64,000 nucleotides of DNA from Bradyrhizobium sp. CSS354 (GTDB lineage Bacteria; Pseudomonadota; Alphaproteobacteria; Rhizobiales; Xanthobacteraceae). A program made the position numbers and the translations under genes. Positions 42,729-51,404 of the stretch are shown piece after piece (within the stretch, counting starts at the first letter, position 1; every line of letters begins with the position of its first letter). Below the pieces are notes generated by a model. That model was not told the origin of the DNA. It made no database searches and was given only the letters and a program-made list of their open reading frames with translations. The stretch lies in assembly GCF_029051725.1 (NCBI RefSeq), contig NZ_JAACFU010000023.1, positions 35,795-99,794 on the forward strand, in the 5' to 3' direction.

Positions 42729-43781
42729 TCAACCGCGCACCGGCCGCCGCGCCATGCGAGGCGAGGCGCGCAAGGCACGGCTGGGCTGAAGTGAGGTGAG
42801 GTTGCCGACGAACTGGCGCGCGCTGTTTTCCCAGGAGCGCTCCAGCGCGAAGTTGCGGCAGGTCTGGCGGGACATGGTGAGCGCGCGCAGGCACGCGGCG
42901 CGCAGATCGTGGTCGATCGCGCCGATCGGATGATCGGCGATGACATCCTTCGGACCCGTCACCGGAAACGCCGCAACCGGCGTGCCGCAGGCGAGCGCCT
43001 CGAGCTGCACCACGCCGAACGTGTCGGTCAGGCTCGGAAACACGAACACGTCGGCGGCGGCGAGATGAGCGGTGAGATCGGCGCCCTTCTTCTCGCCGAG
43101 GAAGACCACATCAGGATATTTCTTTTCGAGCGCAGCCTTCTGCGGGCCGTCGCCGACGACGACCTTGGTGCCGGGCAGGTCGAGCGAGAGGAACGCCTCG
43201 AGATTCTTCTCCACCGCCACGCGGCCCATCGTCATGAAGATCGGCCCGGGCAAATCGAGCTTGGCCGGAGAGTCGGGATGGAACAGCTCGGTGTTGACGC
43301 CGCGGGTCCAGAAGCCGAGCCGCTTGAAGCCGCGCTCGGACAGCTCTTGCCGCAGCGAGGCCGTTGCCACCATCGTCATCGCGGCGGCATCGTGGAAGTG
43401 GCGCAGCACGGCGTAGCCGACACTCGCGGGGATGCCGGTTCGCACCGAGACATATTCCGGAAAGCGCGTGGTGTAGGAGGTGGTGAAGGCGAGCCCGTTG
43501 CGACGGCAATAAGCCCGCGCCGCCCAGCCGATCGGCCCCTCGGTCGCGATGTGCAGCGCTTCCGGCGCCGCCTTCTCGATCCGCCGCGCAATCTCGTTGC
43601 CGCTCGGCAGCGCAATGCGCAGCCCCGGATAGGTCGGCAACGGCCACGACCGAAAGCCGTCCGGCGTGAGGAAGTCGATCTCGACATCCAATGCCTTGGC
43701 CGCGCCAGCCAGCGAGGTCAGCGTCCGCACCACACCGTTGACCTGTGGATGCCAGGCGTCAGTCGCGATTAATACCCGCAT
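42729..43781 (-). CDS. GT4-family glycosyltransferase (mannosyltransferase/MgtA-like)
   Basis: 350 residues, two Rossmann domains. N-terminal MRVLIATDAWHPQVNGVVRT is typical of GDP-mannose or UDP-sugar dependent lipid glycosyltransferases. The donor-site part has GRVAVEKNLEAFL (about 215) and the E-X7-E region FPSLTDTFGVVQLEALACG (about 280). The acceptor may be a membrane lipid such as diacylglycerol. The C-terminal tail is basic (ASPRMARRPVRG). First gene of a probable unit with the PmtA-like methyltransferase. Confidence 0.87.
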   Translation of the reverse strand: MRVLIATDAWHPQVNGVVRTLTSLAGAAKALDVEIDFLTPDGFRSWPLPTYPGLRIALPSGNEIARRIEKAAPEALHIATEGPIGWAARAYCRRNGLAFTTSYTTRFPEYVSVRTGIPASVGYAVLRHFHDAAAMTMVATASLRQELSERGFKRLGFWTRGVNTELFHPDSPAKLDLPGPIFMTMGRVAVEKNLEAFLSLDLPGTKVVVGDGPQKAALEKKYPDVVFLGEKKGADLTAHLAAADVFVFPSLTDTFGVVQLEALACGTPVAAFPVTGPKDVIADHPIGAIDHDLRAACLRALTMSRQTCRNFALERSWENSARQFVGNLTSLQPSRALRASPRMARRPVRG

Positions 43782-44055
43782 GGGGAAATCCCGAGATTTT
43801 TATGATTCTCGGCTTTGGACCATCAACCACGGATATTTCAGGCGTGTGACGTCATGGAAGTGTCGGCCCGCTGTTTTGTTCGTTAACGGATCCACGCAGC
43901 CACGAAACCGTCATGAAACAATCCTTGCCGCCATGAAGCCGTTTTCGGTTTTCCGCGCAAACGTCCCGAAACTTCTTGCCGTTAGTGATCTACGCAACAG
44001 AGCACCGAAGCGGTGCCGGGGCGGCCAAGCAACACCGCGCAAACAGGGGCGACCA

Positions 44056-44763
44056 ATGATCAATCTGGAGACGTTGAAGACTTATTCGCGCGCCGTTGCG
44101 TTTGGCGCAGTGGCTGTCACCGCGATCGCGTTCGCCGGACCGGCGAAGGCCGCGCCCGTGCAGCTCTTCCCGTTCTTCCAACCGCTGCCGCCGATCGCAG
44201 CGCCGCAGCCGTACCAACCCTATCAAGCGACGCCCTATCAGGCCGCGCCGTCCGAAGATCAGGACGTCATTGAAACACCCGCCCGCTTTCGTCGTCAGAC
44301 GGTCTCCTACGCGACGCGTGAGGCGCCCGGCACCATCATCATCGATACGCCCAACACCTACCTCTATCTCGTGCTCGGCAACGGCCAGGCGATACGCTAC
44401 GGCATCGGTGTCGGCCGCGACGGTTTCACCTGGTCCGGCGTGCAGTCAGTGACCAGGAAGGCGGAGTGGCCGGCGTGGACCCCGCCGCCGAAGATGATCG
44501 CCCGCCAGCCCTATCTGCCGCGCCACATGGCCGGCGGCCCCGGCAATCCGCTCGGCGCCCGCGCCATGTATCTCGGCGGCACCATCTACCGCATCCACGG
44601 CACCAACGCGCCCGAGACCATCGGCAAGCAGGTCTCCTCCGGCTGCATCCGCCTGACCAATGACGACGTCTCGGATCTCTACTCCCGCGTCAATGTCGGC
44701 ACCAAGGTCATCGTGCTGCCGATGACGGAGCGCCGCGCCGACCTCGGCGCCGCGACGCGGTAA
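44056..44763 (+). CDS. L,D-transpeptidase (YkuD/ErfK family)
   Basis: 235 residues. Signal peptide (about 10-32, ending AKAAP), a Pro/Gln/Tyr-rich linker (about 40-70), then the YkuD domain. The active site is IHGTNAPETIG and SSGCIRLTNDD (Cys about 205), fitting HxGT...SGCIR. It forms 3-3 cross-links or anchors proteins to peptidoglycan in the periplasm. ATG 44056 follows aggggcgacc. A strong terminator follows the stop. The 274 bp upstream shows no gene. Confidence 0.93.
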   Translation: MINLETLKTYSRAVAFGAVAVTAIAFAGPAKAAPVQLFPFFQPLPPIAAPQPYQPYQATPYQAAPSEDQDVIETPARFRRQTVSYATREAPGTIIIDTPNTYLYLVLGNGQAIRYGIGVGRDGFTWSGVQSVTRKAEWPAWTPPPKMIARQPYLPRHMAGGPGNPLGARAMYLGGTIYRIHGTNAPETIGKQVSSGCIRLTNDDVSDLYSRVNVGTKVIVLPMTERRADLGAATR

Positions 44764-44785
44764 GCAACAGGACATTGTGACGCAA

Positions 44786-44815
44786 ACGGCCCCGGAACCC
44801 ACCGGGGCCGTTTTC
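44786..44815 (+). terminator. Rho-independent terminator after the L,D-transpeptidase gene
   Basis: acggccccgg, aaccca loop, ccggggccgt, then ttttcg: a 10-bp perfect GC stem with a T-run, 23 bp past the stop codon. Confidence 0.92.
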
Positions 44816-44876
44816 GTTGGCCCTCGGCATCCCGATGCGCGCGCGTGCTGCGGCGCGATCCCCGATGGAGGCGCGA

Positions 44877-45287
44877 ATGCAATCACGTCCGCAATCGCCG
44901 CAAGGCACATGGCTGCACGTGTTCGCCGGCGCAGTGGCACTGCTGCTCACCGCGCCCGCCTCGCTCGCACAGCAGCCGGCGAGCGGCGACGCAGCCCAGC
45001 AGGCCTTCAACAATTCCTGCCGAACCTGCCACTCGGTGAAAGAGGGCGACAATCGTCTGGGCCCCAACCTCAATAAAATCGTCGGACGCAAAGCCGGCTC
45101 GCTGCCGAACTACAACTATTCCTCGTCGATGAAAGAAGCCGACTTCGTCTGGGACCAGGACAAACTCACCCGCTTCATGGTCAAGCCGGACGAAGTCGTA
45201 TCCGGCAACAAGATGCAGCCCTATGGCGGCGTCTCGGCAGAGGAAGCGGCGAAGGTGGTTGCATATTTGCAGGCGGCTTCGCCGTAA
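44877..45287 (+). CDS. Class I c-type cytochrome
   Basis: 136 residues. Signal peptide to about 31 (PASLAQ), a single haem site CRTCH at about 50, and the distal Met in GNKMQPYGG (about 108), in the pattern of cytochrome c2/c550-type electron carriers of alphaproteobacteria. The conserved RLGPNLNKIVGR follows the haem site. Periplasmic. ATG 44877 has ggagg 5 bp upstream, so further upstream ATGs were not used. Converges with the LivK-like gene. Confidence 0.93.
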   Translation: MQSRPQSPQGTWLHVFAGAVALLLTAPASLAQQPASGDAAQQAFNNSCRTCHSVKEGDNRLGPNLNKIVGRKAGSLPNYNYSSSMKEADFVWDQDKLTRFMVKPDEVVSGNKMQPYGGVSAEEAAKVVAYLQAASP

Positions 45288-45325
45288 CCAGCCCCCGACG
45301 CAGGACGCCGGCCGGTTATCTGTCC

Positions 45326-46540
45326 CTAGTTCCCCTTCACCAGCGGGCAGCCGCCTTTGTCGAGCGGACGGAAGGCCTCGTCGCCGGGCACGGTGGCGAT
45401 CAGCTTGTAGAGGTCCCACTCGCCCTTGGAATCCTCTGGCTTCTTGACCTCGAACAGATACATGTCGTGGACCATGCGGCCATCGATGCGGATCTTGCCG
45501 TTCTTTGCGAAGAAGTCGTTGACCGGCGTTTTGCGCATCTGCTCCATCACTTTCGGTGCCTCGTCGGACTTGATGGCGTCGATCGCCTTCAGGTAATGCA
45601 TCGTCGCCGAATAGAGCCCCGCCTGGATCATGGTCGGCATGTGGCCGACCTTCTCGTTGAAGCGCTTGGAGAAGGCGCGCGTCTCCTCGTTGGTGTCCCA
45701 GTAGAACGCGTCGGTGATGATCAGACCCTGCGTCGACTTGATGCCGAGCGAATGAACGTCGGTGATCTCCATGAGCAAGGCGATCATCTTCTGGCCGCCC
45801 TGCGTCAGGCCGAACTCGGCCGCCTGTTTGAGCGCGTTGGTGGTGTCGCCGCCGGCATTGGCCAGCGCGACGACCTTGGCCTTGGAGGCCTGGGCCTGGA
45901 GCAGGAAGGAGGAGAAGTCCGACGAGTTGAGCGGATGGCGGACCTCGCCGAGCACCTTGCCGCCGCTCTCCTTGACGACGTTGGCGGCGTCGCGCTGCAG
46001 CGCCATGCCGAAGGCGTAGTCGGCGGTGACGAAGAACCAGGAGTCCTCGCCGCGCTTGACCATCGCCTTGCCGGCGACGTTGGACAGCGCATAAGTGTCG
46101 TAGGTCCAGTGCACCGTGTTGGGCGAGCAGGCGACGCCCGTGATATCGGATGAGCCGCCGCCGGAATTGATGTGGATCTTGTTCTTCTCGCGCGTCAGCG
46201 CCGAGATTGGCAGCGCCACCGACGAGGTCGGCACGTCGAAGATCGCGTCGACCTTGTCGTTGTCGTACCAGTTGCGGGCGATGTTGACGCCGACGTCGGG
46301 CTTGTTCTGGTGATCGGCGGAGACCACGGCGACCTGCTTGCCCGCGACCTTGCCGCCGTAATCGGCGACCGCCATCTCCACGGCCGCGAGCGAGCCCTTG
46401 CCGGTCGCGTCCGCATAGAGGCTCGACATGTCCGTGAGCACGCCGATCTTGACGACGTCGTCCGAAATCTGCGCCTGCGCGGCGCCCGAAGTGGCGGCGA
46501 GAGCGAGACCGGCCGCGACCGCGGCGATGAGTTTTTGCAT
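45326..46540 (-). CDS. Branched-chain amino-acid-type ABC binding protein (LivK family)
   Basis: 404 residues. Signal peptide to about 24 (AAQAQ), then a type I periplasmic-binding fold: VVKIGVLTDMSSLYADATG, VDAIFDVPTSSVALPIS, FFVTADYAFG and VGHMPTMIQAGLYSATMHYL. No permease or ATPase genes are next to it, so it works with an ABC system elsewhere. Such orphans are abundant in bradyrhizobia and bind diverse amides, aromatics or amino acids. ATG 46540 follows agggagaaac. Confidence 0.9.
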   Translation of the reverse strand: MQKLIAAVAAGLALAATSGAAQAQISDDVVKIGVLTDMSSLYADATGKGSLAAVEMAVADYGGKVAGKQVAVVSADHQNKPDVGVNIARNWYDNDKVDAIFDVPTSSVALPISALTREKNKIHINSGGGSSDITGVACSPNTVHWTYDTYALSNVAGKAMVKRGEDSWFFVTADYAFGMALQRDAANVVKESGGKVLGEVRHPLNSSDFSSFLLQAQASKAKVVALANAGGDTTNALKQAAEFGLTQGGQKMIALLMEITDVHSLGIKSTQGLIITDAFYWDTNEETRAFSKRFNEKVGHMPTMIQAGLYSATMHYLKAIDAIKSDEAPKVMEQMRKTPVNDFFAKNGKIRIDGRMVHDMYLFEVKKPEDSKGEWDLYKLIATVPGDEAFRPLDKGGCPLVKGN

Positions 46541-46887
46541 TTTGTTTCTCCCTTTGTGTTGTTGTTTGGGCGTTGTTGCGGGCATGTTCTAGCGACAAAC
46601 GGACGCGGTCGCAAAGCCCGGGATGCGCGAGGAGGGTTGAGAAATAAGCAGGGCGCGGCGGTGTTCCTTCGTCTCTCCCCGCTTGCGGGAAAGCAATCGA
46701 ATCTGATCCGAGAGTTTGGGCGCAAAGCCTTCGCGTCGTGGCCGGGCCTGTCCCGGCCATCCACGTCTAACCATGCGGCACAAAGAACGTGGATGCCCGG
46801 GACAAGCCCGGGCATGACGACCTCTCGCGCATGCTCACATGCGATAGCCCTGCCGCAAGCCGGGTGAGCGAGAAGCGCCGATCCCGC
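46541..46887. other. Intergenic region with family B repeat
   Basis: 347 bp between the LivK-like start and the potC stop. It contains the promoter of the LivK-like gene (not located) and the repeat at 46734-46820. No gene or RNA seen. Confidence 0.6.
46734..46820. repeat. Palindromic repeat, family B
   Basis: cgtcgtggccgggcctgtcc and gacaagcccgggcatgacga pair, with inner catccacgt / acgtggatg. Nearly identical to 58212-58298, including the aagaacgtggatgcccggga stretch. Confidence 0.8.
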
Positions 46888-47715
46888 TCACGCGCTGCCC
46901 TTGAGCCGTTCATTGCGTCGGCGCAAGCCTTCCAGCGTGGCGAGCAGGATCACCGAGACCGTGGTCAGAATCACCGCCGCTGCCGTGATGGTCGGGCTGA
47001 TGTTCTCGCGGATGCCGCTGAACATCTCGCGCGGCAGCGTGCGCTGTTCCGGACCTGCCATGAACAGCACGATCACCACCTCGTCGAAGCTGGTCGCGAA
47101 GGCGAACAGGGCCCCCGACGCCACGCCAGGCAGGATCAGCGGCAGGATCACGCGGCGGAACGCATCAAGCGGCGAAGCGCCGAGCGAGGCGGCGGCGCGT
47201 GCCAGATTGGTGTCGAAGCTTTGCAGCGTCGCGCCGACCGTGATCACCACGAAGGGCGTCGCCAGCGCGGTGTGGGCCAGGATCAAGCCGAGATAACTGC
47301 CGGTCAGTCCGATCGGCGCGAAGAAAAAATACAGGCCGACCGCGGTGATGACCCCGGGCACGACGACCGGCGACAGCACGAAAGCCAGCACGAGCGGCTT
47401 GAACCGGCTCTTCCACTGCGCCAGCCCCAGCGCGGCCAGCGTGCCGAGCACCATCGACAGCAGGGTCGAGGCCACACCGATGATCATGCTGTTCTTCAGC
47501 GAATTCATCCAGCGCGGCGAATTGATGAAGTCGTCATACCAGCGCAGGGAGAGACCCGGCAGCGGATAGGTGAGATACGAGCCCGAGCTGAAGGACAGCG
47601 GCATGATCGCGAGGATCGGCGCGATCAGGAAGATGAACACCAGCGTGGAGATCACGATGGTCGCGGCCCACGCGATGCGCTGACTGGGCGTGCGGAGGGA
47701 GGGACTGTCGCTCAA
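46888..47715 (-). CDS. potC: ABC permease, spermidine/putrescine type (PotC-like)
   Basis: 275 residues, six membrane segments, with the permease loop RAAASLGASPLDAFRRVILP (about 185-205). The start is TTG 47715: it overlaps the potB stop (TTGA), has ggaggg 8 bp upstream and begins LSDSPSLRTPSQ, which no ATG replaces. Second permease of the binding-protein-dependent uptake system; substrate is a polyamine or related cation by family only. Confidence 0.9.
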   Translation of the reverse strand: MSDSPSLRTPSQRIAWAATIVISTLVFIFLIAPILAIMPLSFSSGSYLTYPLPGLSLRWYDDFINSPRWMNSLKNSMIIGVASTLLSMVLGTLAALGLAQWKSRFKPLVLAFVLSPVVVPGVITAVGLYFFFAPIGLTGSYLGLILAHTALATPFVVITVGATLQSFDTNLARAAASLGASPLDAFRRVILPLILPGVASGALFAFATSFDEVVIVLFMAGPEQRTLPREMFSGIRENISPTITAAAVILTTVSVILLATLEGLRRRNERLKGSA

Positions 47716-48974
47716 TTCTTCATCCCTCCCGTCACCTGCTGTCCCTGCACCAGCTTTCCGTAGACGAGCGCGAGCAGAATAGTGGCGAGCAGCAGCACCG
47801 CACCCAGTGCCGAAGCAAGCCCCCAATTGGCCGTCTCGGTCGTGTAGAGCGCGATGAAGTAGCTGATCATCTGGTCGGCGGCGCCCCCGACGAGTGCCGG
47901 CGTGATGTAATAGCCGAGCGCCAGGATGAAAACGAGCAGGCTTCCCGCGCCGATGCCGGGCAGGGTTTGAGGCAGGTAGATGCGCAGGAAGGCGGCGACC
48001 GGCGGCGCACCGAGCGAGGCGGCGGCACGCATGTAAGCAGGCGAGATCGCCTTCATGCTGCTGTACAGCGGCAGGATCATGAACGGCAGGAGAACGTGGG
48101 TCATGGCCACGCAGACACCGAAGCGGTTGTAGATCAGGCGCAACGGCGTATCGACGATGCCAAGCCAGAGCAGGCTTTCGTTCACGACGCCTTTGCCCTG
48201 CAACAGAACGATCCAGGCGCAGGTGCGGACCAGCAGAGACGTCCAGAACGGCAGCAGGACAAAGATCATCAGCAGGTTCGACCGGCCGGGCGGCAGCGCG
48301 GCCAGCAAGTAAGCGACCGGGAAGCCGAGGATCAGGCAAAGTGCCGTGACACTGAGGCTGATGAGGAAGGTGCGGACGAAAACGTCGCGGTAGATGGCCT
48401 GATCCGGCGGGGCCGCGACGATCGCGCCGTCCACGTTCCGCGTCAGGTCGAGCGCCGACAAAAGATAGAAGCCGGTCATGGGACCACTGGCGTCCTTGAT
48501 CGTGGTCCAAGTGGCGCGTTCGCGCCAGGCGGGGTTGATCTTGCCCAGCGTCTCCCTCGCCGTGCCGGGCTCGGGCACGGTCTTCAGATTGCGTGCGGTG
48601 CTGGTCAGGATCGTGCGGAAGCCGTTCAGTGCGTAATTTAGCCGCTTGGCCGCAATCGCAATGGTGCCGGAAGCGCGCGCCGCCATGATGTCGCCGGCCA
48701 GCGCCGCGTAGGCCTTTTCGTCCGGCAGATCCCTGCCGTCCCAACTGGCGAGAGCCGCGATGGTCTGAGGCAGAACCTGGCGCACCTCCCGGTCATCGAC
48801 CGAGCGCCACAGCATGCCGGCGATGGGCCCAGCGAAGGTGAAGAGCAGGAAGACGAGAAGCGGCAGCACCAGCGCCAATGCCTTGACCTGGCGTGCTCGC
48901 TCCGCACGCCGCAATCGGCGCTTGAGCGGCACCTCGGTCGATGCGTTGGCGCCGGTCAAGAGCGCATCCGTCAT
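47712..48974 (-). CDS. potB: ABC permease, spermidine/putrescine type (PotB-like) with large periplasmic insert
   Basis: 420 residues, about 120 longer than usual. After the first membrane helix (about 33-55) comes a polar stretch of about 140 residues (DDREVRQVLPQTI to DQAIYRDVF), predicted periplasmic, before the remaining five helices. The EAA loop YMRAAASLGAPPVAAFLRIYLP is near 325. Inserts of this kind are seen in some alphaproteobacterial PotB-like proteins. 23 bp after the binding-protein gene. Confidence 0.92.
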   Translation of the reverse strand: MTDALLTGANASTEVPLKRRLRRAERARQVKALALVLPLLVFLLFTFAGPIAGMLWRSVDDREVRQVLPQTIAALASWDGRDLPDEKAYAALAGDIMAARASGTIAIAAKRLNYALNGFRTILTSTARNLKTVPEPGTARETLGKINPAWRERATWTTIKDASGPMTGFYLLSALDLTRNVDGAIVAAPPDQAIYRDVFVRTFLISLSVTALCLILGFPVAYLLAALPPGRSNLLMIFVLLPFWTSLLVRTCAWIVLLQGKGVVNESLLWLGIVDTPLRLIYNRFGVCVAMTHVLLPFMILPLYSSMKAISPAYMRAAASLGAPPVAAFLRIYLPQTLPGIGAGSLLVFILALGYYITPALVGGAADQMISYFIALYTTETANWGLASALGAVLLLATILLALVYGKLVQGQQVTGGMKN

Positions 48975-48996
48975 TGGTCGAGCCCTGCGGGGCGCG

Positions 48997-50046
48997 CTAC
49001 TTCGCTGCCCATTTGTTGAAGCGCTCGGTCAGGCGGTCGATGTTCTCGAGCCAGAAGGCGACGTTGATCTCGACCGCATTCTTGATGTTGTCGGGTGCCG
49101 TCGGCAGGTCCTTCAGAACAGCAGGCGCGAGCAGAGCGGCTGCGGCCTTGTTCGAGGTGCCATAAGCAATGTTCTCCGACAGTTTCGACTGGTTCTCCGC
49201 TTTGCCGACAAAGTCCAGGAACTTGTAGGCCGCATCCTTGTTCGGGCTGCCTTTCAGGATGACCCAGGTGTCGAGGGTAAACAGCGCTCCGTCCCACACC
49301 ATGCCGAAATTCTTCTTCTCGTTCTTGTTCGCGGTGTCGATGCGGCCATTGTAGACCGAGGTCATTGCCACCTCGCCGGAGGCGAGCAATTGCGGCGGCT
49401 GAGCGCCGGCCTTCCACCACACGATGTCGCCCTTGATGGTGTCCAGCTTCTTGAACGCGCGCTCGACGCCTTCGTCGGTCGCCAGCACCTTGTAGACGTC
49501 CTTTGGCGCGACGCCGTCGGCCATGAGGGCGATCTCCAGCGTGGTCTTCGGGCCCTGACGCAAGGCCCTCTTGCCCGGAATCTTCTTGGTGTCGAAGAAG
49601 TCGGCCCAGCCCTTGGGAGCCTCTTTCAGCTTGTCCTTGTCGTAGCCGAGAACGAAATCGTAGAGGATGGCGCCGACGCCGCAAGCGTTGACTGACGGTG
49701 GGATATAGGCGGCCTCGCCGCCGATCTTCGAATAGTCGAGCTTCTCGAACAGGCCTTCCTCGCAGCCAACCGCCAGTTCGTCGCTCTCGACCTGGACGAC
49801 GTCCCAGGTGGCGGCACCACCCTGCACCTTGGCGCGCAACACGCCGACGCCCCCGTCCCATGACTCGTCGTTCATCGCAACGCCGGTCGCTTTCTTGAAC
49901 GGCTCGAAATAGACCTTCTTCTGGGCATCCTGATAGGCGCCGCCCCACGACACGACGGTGAGGTCACGCGCCTGCGCGACCGTGGCCAGCGCCGCGCTGG
50001 CGGTGAATGCCGCGGCGAACCCCAGTACAATCTTGCGCTTCAGCAT
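48997..50046 (-). CDS. potD: Polyamine-type ABC periplasmic binding protein (PotD/PotF-like)
   Basis: 349 residues. Signal peptide to about 26 (ATVAQA), then DLTVVSWGGAYQDAQKKVYFEPF, the start of the extracellular solute-binding family 1/PotD group. WDVVQVESDELAVGCEEGLFE and PPSVNACGVGAILYDFVLGYD follow. Captures a polyamine-like ligand for PotB/PotC. Between the ATPase and permease genes on the same strand. Confidence 0.92.
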   Translation of the reverse strand: MLKRKIVLGFAAAFTASAALATVAQARDLTVVSWGGAYQDAQKKVYFEPFKKATGVAMNDESWDGGVGVLRAKVQGGAATWDVVQVESDELAVGCEEGLFEKLDYSKIGGEAAYIPPSVNACGVGAILYDFVLGYDKDKLKEAPKGWADFFDTKKIPGKRALRQGPKTTLEIALMADGVAPKDVYKVLATDEGVERAFKKLDTIKGDIVWWKAGAQPPQLLASGEVAMTSVYNGRIDTANKNEKKNFGMVWDGALFTLDTWVILKGSPNKDAAYKFLDFVGKAENQSKLSENIAYGTSNKAAAALLAPAVLKDLPTAPDNIKNAVEINVAFWLENIDRLTERFNKWAAK

Positions 50047-50133
50047 GGTCTTTGTTCCTTCTTCTTCACGTGAATTGCGTTGAGCTTGGTCGGTGCAGGT
50101 CCGCCCGCGTGGGAGCGATGTTGCATCGTTGGA

Positions 50134-51270
50134 TCAGACGGGATCGAGAGCCAGGCAGTCCTCCGGGCGGAAGGTGATGAACACGTCATCACCAGGTCTC
50201 AGGCTATCGGCTCTTACGTTGCCAGCTCTCAGGCTGTCATGCGCCCCGGGCTGAAGCTTGACCATGAACTCCCTGTTGTCGGCGACGTCGAGCACGGCCA
50301 GCGCGTGGTCGCCGAGATAGATGGTGTTCTGCACCTTGGCAGGCAGTCGGTTCGGTTGGTCGCTGGAGGTGCCATTCGGGATAATGGCGATCCGCTCCGG
50401 CCGCACCGACAGCGAGGTCGATGCGCCCGCGCCCGATACGTTGACCGCTCGTGCGGTCACGGCGCCGCCGCCCGCCAGCGCAACGCGGCAATATCCTTTC
50501 TCGACCGTCTCGACGGTGCCGGACAGCACATTGTTCTCGCCGATGAAATGGGCGACGAAGCTGTTCACCGGATGCTCATACAGCGCGTCGGGCCTGTCGA
50601 TCTGCTGCACGATGCCGTCGTTGAACACGGCGATGCGGTCCGACATGGTGAGCGCTTCACTTTGATCGTGGGTGACGTAGACGACGGTGATGCCCATCGT
50701 CTCGTGCAGTTGCTTGATCTCCAGTTGCATCTGCTCCCGCAGGCGCTTGTCCAGGGCGCCCAGGGGCTCGTCCATCAGCACGAGTTGCGGATTGAACACC
50801 AGGGCACGGGCAAGCGCCACGCGCTGCTGCTGACCGCCGGACAACTGCCCGGGCCGCCGCTGCGCCAGGTTTTCCATCTTGATCATGCGCAACGCTGCCC
50901 TCACGCGCTCTTGCGCTTCGGCCTTGTTCGTGTTGCGGACGGATAGCGGGAAGGCGATATTCTCCGCAATCGTCAGGTGCGGAAACAAGGCATAGTTCTG
51001 GAAGACCATGCCGATGTCGCGCTTGTGTGGCGGCACGTTCTTGATCGGCCGGTCCGCGATAATCTCGCCATGGGTCGGAACTTCGAAACCCGCCAGCATC
51101 ATCAGGGTGGTCGTCTTGCCCGAGCCCGACGGACCGAGCAGGGTGACGAACTCGCCCTTCCTGATGTCGAGATCGAGGTTCTTCACCACGAGGTGCTCGC
51201 CATCGTAGGTCTTCTGAATGCCGGAAAATCGCACCAGCGCCGGCGCAGGCGTGACCATGCCGGCTTCCAT
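50134..51270 (-). CDS. potA: ABC ATPase, spermidine/putrescine type (PotA-like)
   Basis: 378 residues. Walker A GPSGSGKTT (about 45), Q-loop FQNYALFPHLT, signature LSGGQQQRVALARAL (about 142), Walker B LVLMDEPLGALD and switch His in VYVTHDQSEA. A C-terminal TOBE domain (about 290-375) follows. Energises uptake through PotB/PotC. First gene of the four-gene operon potA-potD-potB-potC. Confidence 0.95.
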   Translation of the reverse strand: MEAGMVTPAPALVRFSGIQKTYDGEHLVVKNLDLDIRKGEFVTLLGPSGSGKTTTLMMLAGFEVPTHGEIIADRPIKNVPPHKRDIGMVFQNYALFPHLTIAENIAFPLSVRNTNKAEAQERVRAALRMIKMENLAQRRPGQLSGGQQQRVALARALVFNPQLVLMDEPLGALDKRLREQMQLEIKQLHETMGITVVYVTHDQSEALTMSDRIAVFNDGIVQQIDRPDALYEHPVNSFVAHFIGENNVLSGTVETVEKGYCRVALAGGGAVTARAVNVSGAGASTSLSVRPERIAIIPNGTSSDQPNRLPAKVQNTIYLGDHALAVLDVADNREFMVKLQPGAHDSLRAGNVRADSLRPGDDVFITFRPEDCLALDPV

Positions 51271-51404
51271 GTCGTCCTCGCGTTATCAGCCACACTGCTG
51301 TCAGCACCTCGTCCGAAGGTGCGAGGAACAGCTTAGCATCCTCCGACCAGATTGCCAGCGGTGCAAGCGACGACGCGCACGAACCCCTCGAGGAAAGGCG
51401 CGCG

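Noticed and set aside
44883..46760. 625-codon frame on the minus strand
   Set aside because: Runs across the LivK gene, the cytochrome gene and non-coding DNA in the wrong frame; Arg/Gly/Asp-rich shadow.
46888..48744. Long reading of potC from an ATG far upstream (618 codons)
   Set aside because: Upstream part overlaps potB in another frame; TTG 47715 with ggaggg and the TTGA overlap is the plausible start.
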